A DNA stretch of 64,000 bases from the NCBI GenBank assembly GCA_017163975.1, contig JAFFSR010000021.1, forward strand, positions 920,501-984,500, written 5' to 3'. The position numbers were made by a program, and so were the translations under genes. How positions within the stretch are numbered: the first letter of the stretch is position 1; every line of letters begins with the position of its first letter. This DNA comes from Anastatus disparis. Its lineage: Eukaryota; Arthropoda; Insecta; Hymenoptera; Eupelmidae. The notes below the pieces were generated by a model. The model worked only from the letters and a program-made list of their open reading frames with translations, did not search any database and was not told the DNA's origin. Shown piece by piece: positions 1-10,548 of this stretch.

Positions 1-196
1 CAACGTGAAAAATTAAAATCACCTGTAAATAAAAACCATTACAGAAAAGTAACAAAGAATTAGATGTTTTAAATATAGACATGAACAAAGAAGATAATGA
101 TAAAAATCAGGAAAACTAAATAAAGTTGCACCTGAAATCAAAAATAGAAGGGGTAAGGTTGCAACTAATGGAAATTCCCCAAAAATAATATCTTCT

Positions 197-871
197 ATGC
201 AAGAGAGTATAAAAGACGATTTAATAGATGATATTGACAAGCAAGAGTCAAAAGAAAATAATATGATATGTTGTCCAGAAATTGAAATAGAATTAGAAAA
301 TATAAATGTCAAAGCTCTAATCGATTCAGGTAGCGAAGTCACCTGTATATCGGAGCAATTTTATTTTCAAAATTACGAGACATTCAAAAAATGCCCTTTA
401 TTGCCAATAACTGGGAAGTTTATAAAAACAGCCACAGGCACAAAAACTACAAGAATAAAGAGGCAGTTATTAATAAAAACAAAATTTAAAAATGTAGAAA
501 TAAAAATAATCTACCTAATAATTCCGAAATTAGTCAAAGATGTTATCATCGGATATGATACTCAAAAGGCTTTGAGTATGATTATAAACACGATGCTAGA
601 AGAAATATTAATAATAATTGATGGTAAAGATATAAATTTATCTTATACCGAAAAACGAATAAATTCTTTAGCATACTCAGCTATGCAAATAACCGAAGTG
701 TATGAAGGAGACAATGATCAGAATTCATACGACTTTGCAATGGAAAACGAGAATCATCGAATTCTTAATTCCGAAAATTATTTGAATACAACTGAACTCA
801 CAAATGATGAGATTCAGGAAAAAATAAATGAATGTGATAATATCACAAACAAACAAAAAGAAGAATTAACA
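197..871 (+). pseudogene. Retropepsin (aspartic protease) part of Gypsy A pol
   Basis: This is a retroviral-type aspartic protease that would cut the Gag-Pol precursor in the retrotransposon particle. The active-site motif ALIDSGSEVTCIS (a DSG variant of DTG) lies about 45 residues into the ORF. A second family signature, VIIGYDTQ (the ILG-like flap side), follows about 80 residues later. The frame continues to 955, but everything after 871 is MITE sequence. The acidic linker before the break leads into the N-terminal part of RT, which resumes after the MITE in a compatible frame. The true start is probably upstream, as part of a Gag-Pol polyprotein. Confidence 0.8.
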
Positions 872-875
872 TTAA

Positions 876-1256
876 GAGGAGGTCACGTATCTCTGTCCTT
901 TTCTAATCAAAGAAATGATTTTTTCACAAAAACTAATAACTTTCTCAAAAAATGAAGAGAAAGCCGCATCTTGTATCAAAAAAAGCAATATTTTCTTTGA
1001 TAAGGAAAAATTAATTTTATTGCTTCGTTTTCAAGAAAACCTTGAAAAACTAAATTGTCCGCCCTAACCTCTATGATTTAAGTTTTTCAAGGTTTTCTTG
1101 AAAACGAAGCAATAAAATTAATTCGTTCTTATCAAAGAAAATATTGCTTTTTTTATTACGAGATGCGGCTTTCTCTTCATTTTTTGCTAAAGTTATTAGT
1201 TTCTATAAAAAACTCAATTCTTTGATTAGAAAAGGACAGAGATACGTGACCTCCTC
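876..1256. mobile_element. TTAA-flanked palindromic MITE, family 1 copy 1 (381 bp)
   Basis: The element starts GAGGAGGTCACGTATCTCTG and ends with the reverse complement of that sequence. It is a near-perfect hairpin over its whole length with a short unpaired centre near 1050-1075. It is flanked by TTAA at 872-875 and 1257-1260. Removing the element and one TTAA puts the two halves of the Gypsy A pol frame back in register, so the TTAA pair is a true target duplication. It has no coding capacity. A second copy in opposite orientation is at 53012-53394, and a decayed relative is at 59212-59611. TTAA duplication is typical of piggyBac-type transposition; the termini were not matched to a known autonomous element. 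Confidence 0.93.
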
Positions 1257-1260
1257 TTAA

Positions 1261-2600
1261 TAATAAAAAAGTATAGTAGAGTGTTTAGAAAGGCTCCAGG
1301 TCTATTGAAGTCATATCAGCATGATATCAAACTTAAAGACGATCATCCATTTTATTCTAGACCTTATCCGATTCCTATAAATCATAGAGAAAAGGTACTG
1401 AAAGAAATAGAAAAAATGGAAGAACTAGGAATTATAAGGAGATCGAAAAGCCCTTATATAAATTCTATAGTTACAGTAATTAAAAAAGATGGCACTGTAA
1501 GGCTTTGTTTGGATGCTCGTAAATTAAATGAGAAAATAATTGACGATTACGAAGCTCCACCCTCAATAGAAGAGATTTTTCTCAGATGTAAAGAGAAAAA
1601 TTTCATGTCGAGCTTAGATTTAACAAGCTCGTATTGGCAAATTGAATTAACAGAGCCAAGCAAAAATATACGGCGTTTAAAATCGATAACAAAGTATATG
1701 AATTTAACGTAGCAGCTTTTGGCATAAAAACCAGCAGCGCTGCACTATTGAGAGGACTGGACTACGTAATAAAAGATATGCAAGAATTCGTTCTAGCCTT
1801 CGTAGATGATCTGCACATAAGGTCATCGACATTCGAAGAGCATATGGATCATTTAGAGAAATTATTTATTAAAGCAATTAAATATAATTTGACATTTAAT
1901 TTTAAAAAATCAAATTTCTTAAAGCAAAAAATTGAATTTCTTGGACACTTCATAACGTCAAAAGGAATAACACCAGATCCAGAAAAAATAAAATCAATAA
2001 AACATTTTAAAACACCAAGAAATATTAAAGAATTACAAGCATTCTTGGGGTTCGTAAATTTTTACACGAAATTCGCGAAAGGTTATGCGAATGAAATATT
2101 GCCATTAATTGGCTTATTGAGAAAAAATGTACCCTACGAATGGGGGGCAAGGCAGCAAAAAGCCTTCGAAAGTATAAAGGATCTTTTCACGGAAAATATC
2201 ATATTGAAATTCATAGATATGGAAAAACCTTTCATACTAACGACAGATGCAAGCGATTACGCAATAGCTGCAATCTTGTCACAATTGGACGAATATAATC
2301 ATGAAAACATTGTCTGTTTTATTAGCAGAACATTAAAAGGTAGTGAATTAAATTATTTCACTACCGAGAAAGAATTATTAGCTGTCGTATGGTCCTTACA
2401 TAAGCTTGACACATATCTGAGAGGTGCCTAAGAAATAATCGTAAGAACTGACCATGAAGCTATTACATATTTAAATAAATGTAAATTTAACAATTATAGA
2501 TTGAGAAGATGGGCCTTATAAATTCAAGATTTCAATATTAAACCAGAGCATATACCTGGAAAAATAAATGTTGCTGCAGATTTTTTAAGCAGACAAACAT
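1261..2600 (+). pseudogene. Reverse transcriptase and RNase H of Gypsy A
   Basis: This is an RNA-dependent DNA polymerase followed by RNase H. RT landmarks are VRLCLDARKLNEK (motif near 1498), SSLDLTSSYWQI (near 1610), the catalytic FVDD box (near 1800, F replacing the usual Y) and FLGHFITSKGI (near 1940). RNase H shows TTDASDYAIAAILSQ (near 2240) and the TEKELLAVVW box (near 2368). A one-base shift near 1665 splits the RT, and the frame resumes by 1748. Further stops are near 2430 (after TYLRGA) and 2520. The N-terminal end abuts the MITE. It feeds directly into the integrase ORF at 2684. Confidence 0.9.
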
Positions 2601-2683
2601 CTGATAACGCAAAAGATGATGAAAACGAAGTATTAATTGCGAATATCAGAAACAAATTAAAAACAAATAAACAATTAGAAAAA

Positions 2684-3879
2684 TTGTTAAAAAGCTTTAA
2701 AAAAGCGCAGAAAAATGATGCATATTGCATCAAAATAAGAAAAAAATTAAACGAATTAAAAAATGATAAAATAAAAAATCATTATAAATTCGAAAATGAT
2801 TTTTTATATAAAAAAGATGAATCAGGATTAAAAATAATAATACCTGAATCACTATTATCAGAATTAATAATAGAAATACACGATTTTTATGAGCACATTG
2901 GTCCCAAAAAAACGTATAAATTATTAATAGAAAGCTTCACAGCTCCTAAATTAAAAAAGCATGTACACAAAATTTTAAAATCATGCGTAACTTGTCAAAA
3001 GACAAAATACTTAACAGTAAAATATAATGCAGAAATGCAGCCAATCATAGTAAACGAAAAAAATGAAATACTATCGATTGATTTTTATGGTCCATTGCCT
3101 ACGTCTATAGGAGGCGTTAAATATATTTTAACAACTATAGATGTATTTTCCAAATACGTTGTAATGTATCCTATTAAAAAGGCAAATACATTAACAACAA
3201 TTAGAAAAATATTTAACGATTATGTACCAAATTATGGTAAACCTCAGTCAATAATGACTGACCATGGTACACAATTTACTTCCAAAAAATGGATAAAAAA
3301 GCTAAATGATAAAAACATTAAAAATATTTATTCATCAATTAGACACCCACAGAGCAATATTGTGGAAAGAATCCATCGTGAATTGGGCAGATTCTTTAGA
3401 ACTTATGTGAATAATTCACATAAGTCATGGGCGTCATATATGCAAAAATTCAAAGCATAATGAACGAAACTACCCATGAAACAACAGGTTTTACGCCAAC
3501 TGAATTACATATGGGTAAAAAACCAACTAGAATATGGGAAAAGTATTTTAAATTAGAAAATACTGAGGTACCATATGATAGAAAGATTTTCTATGCTAGA
3601 AATAAAATGCATAAGAAAATAAAAAATAGAGCAAACGCAACAAATGCAAAAAGTACTCATTATCAATTTAATTTAAATGATAAAGTACTGCTGAAATCAT
3701 TAAACGTATCAAGTGCAGATGATGATAAAATCGCAAAATTATTTGAGATATATGAAGGTCCATATATTATAAAAAACATCATTGCACCAGATACATACTT
3801 ATTAATCAATGAAAAAGCCGTAGAACGTGGAAAATTCCATATAGAACACCTGAAACCGTTCTACGAGCCTAATGATTAA
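2684..3879 (+). pseudogene. Integrase of Gypsy A (one frameshift)
   Basis: This is an rve-type DDE integrase that would insert the element's cDNA. The HHCC zinc domain is visible as H (IEIHDFYEHIG) and CVTCQK. The core shows D in LSIDFYGPLP, D in IMTDHGTQF and E in NIVERIHREL. The frame breaks near 3450 and continues in another frame from 3427 to 3879. That part holds the C-terminal SH3-like region (NDKVLLKSL, YEGPYIIKNI) and ends with HIEHLKPFY, a typical Gypsy integrase tail. Catalytic residues are intact; only the frameshift disables it. Confidence 0.9.
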
Positions 3880-4326
3880 ATTAACTAAAAAATAAAATAA
3901 AAAATAAATCTAATTAATTGCAATTGAAAAGACATAAACGTGAAAAGTCCCATATAGAACATTTAAAAGAGTTCTAAAAGTATTTTAACTAAAATATTAT
4001 TTTAAAATAATAAAAGACTAAGTAGCAAAGGAATGCAAAAAACATAGTAAAAAGACACATGCTAGTAACGTATACAAGTATTTATGCGAGCGTACACTTG
4101 AAATACATAAAAGGTCAAAGGCAATATTAGAAGATGTACTACCATAGGTGCAACAAATATACATATACACGCATACATATATTTGAAAATAGCCAAAAAT
4201 TTTTTTTTCCGTTAGAAATAATTTGACGACACAGCTCATTGTTAGTCACATCGTCAAGTGAGCTGCATCGCCAAAGTTATCAGTCTAGAAACCTCTTAAA
4301 AAAAAAAGAAAAAAGGAAAAGAAAAA

Positions 4327-4875
4327 ATGGCAAAGTGCTATCGCAACTCCAGTGCCCAAACTATGACATACTTAAACATTAAACACGTTAGCACGTCGGT
4401 TAATGAGAATAAAATAAAAAATGAAGTGATTGAGTGCGAGTGGGACAATGATCCGACAATGCGAAGCGGCAATCTGGGCAGGGTGATCTACCCAAGCACG
4501 TCAACATTCGTCCAGCCTCATCCTATAGACTTTGCTGAGCCGGGGTATTACTATTATACCAACAATTTTAAGGTGGAGAAAACCACCAATACCCCGAACA
4601 CTGAAAATTGGAAAAAAAATTTAAAAAAGAAAAATAACAAAAGAAAAATAGTCAACAAAAAAGATGAAGAAGACTTATTTATAAAAGAATATGAGGGAAA
4701 AAGTGGAAAAATAAAAATTTTTTACTCTGGAAACAAATTAAAAGAATATAAAGAAGAACAGAAAAAATTGGAAAAAGGAATAGATGCATGCAGGGATGAT
4801 TTGGAAGAAGAAAAAAATATTGAAGAATGGTTAGAAGATAAAGAAAGAAATAACAAAAAACAAAAGAAGAAGTAA
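4327..4875 (+). CDS. Uncharacterised ORF downstream of Gypsy A integrase (182 aa)
   Basis: This is an open frame with its own ATG, placed where insect errantiviruses carry a third ORF (often env). I do not recognise it. The N-terminal half has mixed composition, with a Tyr cluster (PGYYYYTNN) near residue 77. The C-terminal half is very rich in Lys and Glu (KKNNKRK, then EEQKKLEKGI) and ends in a Lys run, so it may be a charged helix or coiled coil. I see no signal peptide, membrane segment or Cys pattern, so env is unlikely. It could be an accessory or nucleic-acid-binding protein, or a drifting frame in A-rich sequence. Confidence 0.45.
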   Translation: MAKCYRNSSAQTMTYLNIKHVSTSVNENKIKNEVIECEWDNDPTMRSGNLGRVIYPSTSTFVQPHPIDFAEPGYYYYTNNFKVEKTTNTPNTENWKKNLKKKNNKRKIVNKKDEEDLFIKEYEGKSGKIKIFYSGNKLKEYKEEQKKLEKGIDACRDDLEEEKNIEEWLEDKERNNKKQKKK

Positions 4876-6031
4876 AAAATAAAAAACAGTTATATCTAAA
4901 TTAGAAAAATTGTGTTTTTAAGAAAACGTGTTTTTGTTAAGTTATAAAAGAAAAGAAATTTAAATGTACTTAGTGTAAAAACAAGTGATTAATTTTAAAA
5001 ATTTAAAAACAGAAAGAAAACGTTTATAGAATGTGAAATAAAATTTTTTAGTTTCGATTAAACAATTTAAATCATAAAAAAAAAAAAATTTAATTTTAAA
5101 AAAGAATTTAATAACAAAGAAGAAAGTGTTAAATAAAAAATCGTTTTTTTTTGCAGTTAATAATAAAAAGAAAAAAGTGTAAGTTTACTGTGATGAAAAA
5201 AAAAAGAAAATAAAAATATGTTTTTAAGTTAATTTGAAGATATCAAGAGAAAAGGTTTAGTTTTAGTTTGTGAAAAGAGAAAAAAACAATTAAAATAAAC
5301 ATTTTTTTAAGTTAGTTTTAAATAAAAGAGATTGTTGACTAAAAGTAGTTTAAAAAAAAAAAAAAATTTAAATAAAAGAGAATATTTTTTGCTCAATTTA
5401 ATTAAAAGAATAAAAAATAAATTTTTAAGTTAACTTGATTAAAAAGAAAAAATTGTTAAAATTAAGTTCTTTAGTTTATAGTGGTTCTCTGGGTAAAAAG
5501 TAAAAGGAAGGAAAAGGAATTAAAAATTAAATAGGTAAAGATAAGCGTTTTTATTAATTTAATAGTTAAAAAACAATAAGGAAACGTTTGTAAGCTTGAT
5601 TGATTTTTGTTTTGATGTTTTAATGGGTAAAAAGTTTTGATTTGGTAAAAAGAAAAATTTAAGTTAATAGTATTAAGTATTATGTAAAATTTTAGTTGTT
5701 TTGGTTGATCATATAGAGTGAAAATTTAGCTTTGTTTCAAATCTTAGATAAAAACGAGTATATGATGGAAGAAAAAAAAAATAAAAGAAATGCGTTTTTT
5801 GATTTTCATTGTACTGTAATTTGATGCAGAAAAATATAATTTGTTAATTTTATTATGCGAAAGAAATCTATTTTATTTTGGGGGGCAATCCTCTACACCT
5901 AGGGTAGTATTAAGTGCGTAATTGGGTGTTTGTGCGCGCATCTTCATAAGTCGCGTCATTAAAAATAAAATAGATTTTTTCTTTGAACTAAATCAATTAA
6001 AAAGCAAAATCCATTTTAATTTGAGGGGCTA
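4876..6031 (+). other. A-rich 3' untranslated region and polypurine tract of Gypsy A
   Basis: About 1.15 kb of very A-rich sequence contains no convincing gene. Variations on 'aaataaaagag' and 'aagttaatttt' recur, so it may have grown by local duplication. The probable polypurine primer is the TTGAGGGGCTA run at 6021-6031, directly before the LTR start. A similar G-rich run (5878-5886) sits about 140 bases upstream and may be a duplicated or older tract. Confidence 0.6.
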
Positions 6032-6098
6032 TGTGAGCGCCCGAGTATGTACGGCCCTGAAACCGTACGATACTGGAAGATGCGCGCGCAAACACCCA
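5923..6098. repeat. Inverted repeat straddling the polypurine tract/LTR junction
   Basis: A 23-base arm at 5923-5945 (reads tgggtgtttgtgcgcgcatc...) is matched in inverse orientation at 6076-6098, 45 bases into the LTR, with one mismatch. A second inverted pair sits inside it: 5868-5888 against about 5966-5986, on the motif 'aaagaaatctattttattt'. Together they could fold the polypurine tract and LTR start into one long stem-loop. Confidence 0.7.
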
Positions 6099-6520
6099 AA
6101 AAGACCAAAGTGGTTGAACATGCAAGCGCGCGTATATACGTACACGCGTTTGCATGTGTAAGTACTGCTGAAAATATACGGCGACTCTCCCTCTCTTCTA
6201 TTAAGATAGAAGAGTGGGAGAGAGACCTAAGAGAGCTGAAGCAAGCAGTGCGAGGAGCTCGCGACTCTGGCACTCTTGGATCAGCTCTCTTGGTGTGAAA
6301 ACACGCTTGCTCGTAGCACAAGTGGCGAATGGCCTGACACGTGCTACAAGCAAGTATCTCTTTATTAAGCGCGAGATTACTCTTAGTTTTTGCATTGTAC
6401 AGTGATTCAATTTAAGTCGTTAATAAAGAGCTTTTCCAAGATATACCCTCATCCAATTAACCCGGTGTAAAGCCCCGAATATTAAGGCATTTGGTCCTTA
6501 ATAATAAAGGGCTTTTCACA
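6032..6520 (+). repeat. 3' LTR of Gypsy A (489 bp)
   Basis: The LTR opens with TGTGAGCGCC and closes with GGGCTTTTCACA, so the ends form the inverted TGTGA/TCACA pair expected of an LTR. It directly follows a purine tract. It is richer in GC than its surroundings. It contains two AATAAA signals (about 6421 and 6503), the second close to the LTR end. The partner 5' LTR lies outside the window, so the boundaries rest on the terminal motif and polypurine tract only. Confidence 0.75.
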
Positions 6521-6789
6521 TAATAATCCTAAATAATACTAACAAATATATCTTAAAAGTCAGCTATAGCTAGGCAAGGCGTCCTAGCTATAAACGACTT
6601 TAACAATAAGAAAACGAAATACAGGGTCCGCAATAGCTAGGCATGGCGCGCTAGCTATTTAACGATCCTTTAACGCGATACCACATAGAATTTCTAAGCA
6701 CAAATAATAATTTCTTAAATAAAATAGAACAAAGAATACCATTTAAATAAAGAACCTTTAGGATAACAGAATTACGGGTAAGGAAAGGT
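6521..6789. other. Non-coding stretch with two related small hairpins
   Basis: Two short imperfect palindromes lie near 6562-6592 (AGCTATAGCTAGGC ... CCTAGCTAT) and 6632-6660 (ATAGCTAGGC ... GCTAGCTAT). Each has about an 8-bp stem and an 8-10 base loop, in similar flanks. No coding potential is seen. It may be part of the LINE copy that follows or an older insert. Confidence 0.5.
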
Positions 6790-7935
6790 TACAATGTGGA
6801 TGAGGGTATTCTTATCCTTCAGAGAGCAGCCATAGTAGTGTCGGAGTGGGCGGTTGATGCTTCCCTCACTTTAAATGCTGATAAGACTAGGATCATCGTC
6901 TTTAGTAGTAATCGTTCTATTAATTCTTTTTATGCTGGGGCGCCAAGGACGATTGATCTTGGGGGAGCTGTCGGCATTCCTTTCTCTGACTCTGTTACGA
7001 GCCTTGGTGTTGTGCTTGACTCTAAACTTACTTGGGAGCCGCACATTAATATGGTTACAAAAAAATTTAACAGAGTGTTATATGCTACTTAGGAGTTGAG
7101 AAAAAGGATACAAAGACTGCGAAATTCGCGTTTGAGATATGTATTGGGCGTAAGAATGGGAGCTCATGTTTCTCCTTATAGAACCGCGTTGGGTTGGCTA
7201 CATACTGATTCGAGGAGGCTGTATTTTTTGGCCGTACTTATGTACAAAATCGTACGCATGAATACTCCGGAGCATCTAGTGGGTCTCTTCACTAGATGTA
7301 TACCTAGGGCGGCTACTAGAGGAAAGATTAAGGAGCCAGCGGTGCCCTTTATGCGTACTGAAACTGGCAGAAATTCTTTCAGAGTTCAGGGTGCGCATTT
7401 TTGGAACTCCCTGCCTGCTAGGATTAAACATCTTCCATCTCTCAGCAGGTTTAAATCGGCAGTGAGGGGGTACTTGCTCGACCTCGATTAAATTTAATAT
7501 TTTTAATTTATATGTTAATTTATTTTTGCAATGTCCCATATATAGGCTTAAGGTGTAAATGTATTTATTGTGTGACTGGTGGGCGAATGATTTCATTTTA
7601 TTGTATTAACTGCGTCGTATGCTTTTGCATACGCTTTTTACTATCTTATTTTATTTAAATATTGTTATATACTTTTAAATTTTAATTTTAATATTTTGAC
7701 TGATAGATAAGGAATGACTGTTTTTAATTTATTGTATTATTGCGTGTATTTTTATAATTTTATCTTTGTTTGTATTATTCTGTGATATCGCTTTTTATAG
7801 TGACTTACTTTTTGAGTATTATTAGAATTAGCTATTTGACTATGATATCTGTATTTAATTGCAATATTTATAATTACACATTGTGTTACACGCCTTTTTG
7901 TATGCCTATACGAATAAATGCTTATCTATCTATCT
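6790..7935 (+). mobile_element. 5'-truncated non-LTR retrotransposon (LINE), 3' end
   Basis: The fragment carries the end of a LINE reverse-transcriptase ORF, a 3' UTR and a tail AATAAATGCTTATCTATCTATC. The 5' two-thirds, including the RT fingers and YxDD region, is absent, as is usual for incomplete target-primed reverse transcription. The tail is a short 'ATCT' repeat rather than poly(A). A second, shorter copy with the same kind of C-terminus and tail lies at about 55735-56060. CR1/Jockey-group affinity is likely from the C-terminal motif style; the exact clade is uncertain. Confidence 0.8.
6796..7491 (+). pseudogene. LINE reverse transcriptase C-terminal region
   Basis: Two ORFs in tandem (6796-7092 and 7096-7491) are split by an in-frame stop at about 7090. 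LTLNADKTRIIVFSS and LGVVLDSKLTWEPHI are hallmark motifs just downstream of the LINE RT catalytic core (thumb region). GAHFWNSLPARIKHLPSL near the end is the classic LINE ORF2 C-terminal signature. There is an internal deletion between 'FNRVLYAT' and 'RNSRLRYVLGV', as the usual intervening stretch is shorter than normal. Nothing here is functional. Confidence 0.85.
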
Positions 7936-9722
7936 TTCTACTGTAAACAGAAATATATAGCTATACTGAATGTATTGTTTTGGGTTATCACTCAAAAGCC
8001 ACCTAACGGGAGCAATCATCCTAATTCTTCCCAGTACGCCCAAACTCATGTATACTGCATTTCTATTTACAGAAACAGATAGTAGATATAGGGTGAATCA
8101 GCCGGTAGCTGCACAAATCTAGTTTGAAATGAGTTTTTTTAATTGAAATAATACTTATACTTCAATTGAGTGTGACATCTTTACCGGCGACTATCATATC
8201 TGTGTGCTTTTATATTTCATATAAAAAATTGAAGTAACAACTGATACTCAACTAACGATACTCAAGTTTCAAGTTGTACTCAATTCTCATCGTATCTACT
8301 TATTATGCATGATTCGATATAATAATATATACCTTGTGACAACCTTGGGGATTAGGAGGTTGTACTAAGGTATAATTAAAATGCGGGTTTTCAATTAATG
8401 TAATAATACAAAAAAAAGCTTTATTAGAATAGTTACACAAGTATAGCACGCGCGCTCGAAATGGACGCCAGCCGAGTATAACGTACGCGACTCCGTTTGC
8501 AATATCAGAGAAACTATCGGCAAAAGTGAAAGTAGATAGTTATAACAAAAAAACACGTAAAAAGGGCACGAGCACACAAAAAAAATGAGTATATTAGCAC
8601 GAAGGGAAAATAGCACTAGAACACGCACGAGATCGCCTGGCATACACGCCGCACAAATAAAGCACTAAATTAAGCTATTTAGCTTAGCAATATGGCACTT
8701 GCAATAATACAAGGCTTGATGTAAAAAACAGAATAAAAGATGAAGCTAATTCGTCTCACTCACACAATAAATTATACTATTCTAGCGCACGCAAAAAAAA
8801 GTACTGCATATGACAGTCGGTTGTAACGCTCCTTTTGCTCTTATGACGACAGAAAGAATGATGCAATGGCGGGTTCTTTCTGTTGACCAAGCTTATTGCT
8901 CTTACGGTACGCTGCGCGCGCCGCAAAAGAGAGACAAACGATACTTAACGGACCCCAAATTAGCTACTCAAGTCAAGCGGCTTGCTAGCCCTATCTGTGC
9001 ACATTATAAAAGCCTTATAAACTCGTGCGTGTGCGCCAACGAACTCGGGTATGGTGTTACGGGTTTGACTCGCATGGTCTGCTTTCCTTCTTGCCAACGG
9101 TTGTATGCTTCTTTCTGTCGTCTATATGCGTATTACTATATATATAAGTAACATGGTCAAATTGCCATGTTACAACCTTCTAAAATTCTACAAACAGAGT
9201 AATTCTTATCTTTCAAATAGCATAAAAATGATAAAATTTCATTAATTCCAAAACTAAAAATAATTTAAATAATTAAAGTACATAAAATTGATGATGTCAA
9301 TCAATTTTTTAAAATTATGAAGTAATAACTTTATAATGCTGTTGGGTGAAACGTTAGCACGATTGATGTAAACATTTTGCTGATCACACCCTGCAAGGGC
9401 GCTCTAAATTACCATGTCGTGCACATTAAAGATAACAAGTATGTTTAAACGATAGCAATAAAATAATATCTGATATAAGTATCATTTCAATTAAAAAAAC
9501 TTATTCTAAACTAGATTTGTGCAGCTACCAGCTGATTCACCCTATATCTACTGTTTCTGTAAATAGAAATGCAGTATACATGAGTTCGGGTGTACTGGGA
9601 AGAATTAAGATGATTGCTGCCGTTAGGTGGTGTTTGAGTGATAACCCAAAACAATACATTCAGTATATCTGTATATTTATGTTTATGGTATTCACTTATA
9701 TGTATTTAGATATACTGTAGAA
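7936..9722. mobile_element. Foldback element with long inverted arms, interrupted by a solo LTR
   Basis: The left arm (7936-about 8170) begins TTCTACTGTA and its reverse complement forms the right arm (about 9470-9722). Long stretches pair, for example tgggttatcactcaaa at 7981 with the matching inverse near 9640, and 'gtgcagctacc' around 8110 and 9520. The arms enclose a solo LTR. Without that LTR the element would be about 0.94 kb. It sits exactly at the end of the LINE 'ATCT' tail. No reliable target duplication was identified. Confidence 0.8.
8335..9174. repeat. Solo LTR (840 bp) inside the foldback element
   Basis: It starts TGTGACAACC and ends CCATGTTACA, so both ends carry TG...CA and a TGTRACA inverted terminus. 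It is flanked by a 4-bp direct repeat ACCT (8331-8334 and 9175-9178), as expected for a Gypsy-type integrase. It is more GC-rich than its surroundings. There is no internal region, so it is a solo LTR left by LTR-LTR recombination. Orientation is not clear. Confidence 0.75.
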
Positions 9723-10548
9723 GAATATATGCATCGTTTTATGGATTATGATACGAGTTTCACCTGGCGGGACATTTATACAAATTTTTATTAGTATAAT
9801 GGGTTTTTAAGGTATCTGGGAGCGCTTTAACGTGAAAATTGGAAAATTCTGAGTTATTCTCGATATGTTACAGCCCAGAGTGTCTCTAAAAATAATAAAA
9901 TTTTACTTAAAAATATTGCAAACGAAAGTGTAGGATATGAGGGTTAGGCCGTGTATAGGCAAAAATACGCAAAAAACACGTTTTTTTCCTTCTTGACGCT
10001 GTTCCACCACTTTTAAAAATTTGAAAAAAATTTTTACATACTTTTGGTCCATAAATAAATATTATATATTTTTTCCAAAGTGTCGTCTATCTTAGTTTTC
10101 GAAATATCTCAAGAAAAAATTTTCAAACGTCTCTAGAAATTTGAATTTTGCACCAACAAAAAAAATTATCAGAAACTATTTTATAGGGCTTCAAAAAACC
10201 TAAATAAAAAAAAAAGTATTCTAGCTTAAAAATTGACGGAGATAGGGCTAAGAAACTCAAAAAACGAAAAAATGCGTTTTTGAGAGTAGGTTTAGGTTTA
10301 GAAGGCTGAAAATTTCTATAGAGGTATATTTTTTCGTATAGAATATGATAGCTGTATCAGTTTTTCTCTCTGCTTCTGGGGCCAATTCACCTATCTAACC
10401 CGGTTAGACCTTTTAGTGGTTGTTGTCTGAAATGGATGAAAAAGGTTAGGATGGGTATGATATAGAGTAAAATAAAAACAGAATAAATAGTTTTAATACA
10501 TATATTAAAAACAAAATAATATTACAATTAGTTTTACTCGTTTAGTTT
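9723..10548. other. No gene seen
   Basis: The stretch is AT-rich, with repeated poly-A and poly-T runs and no open frame or motif that can be supported. It may be old transposon sequence. The end (about 10440-10548) would be the 3' UTR of the possible spliced gene at 10549-11319. Confidence 0.4.

Larger units (their letters stand above)
1..6520 (+). mobile_element. Ty3/Gypsy LTR retrotransposon A, 5' part outside window
   Basis: The order is protease (197-871), RT and RNase H (1281-2600), integrase (2684-3879), an extra ORF (4327-4875), an A-rich untranslated stretch, a purine tract and a 3' LTR (6032-6520). This is the errantivirus-like Ty3/Gypsy layout with a third ORF downstream of pol. 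Gag and the 5' LTR would lie left of base 1; the first 196 bases hold only a stop-rich possible gag end. Pol carries frameshifts near 1665 and 3450, stops near 2430 and 2520, and a MITE at 876-1256, so this copy is dead. Class assignment is firm; the clade within Ty3/Gypsy is not. Confidence 0.88.

Noticed and set aside
5922..6410. Several ORFs in the LTR of element A on both strands
   Set aside because: They arise from the GC-richer LTR sequence, overlap one another, and match no domain.
8395..9151. Two ORFs (82 and 113 residues) within the solo LTR
   Set aside because: They lie wholly inside an LTR with clear ends and target duplication, and have no recognisable motif.
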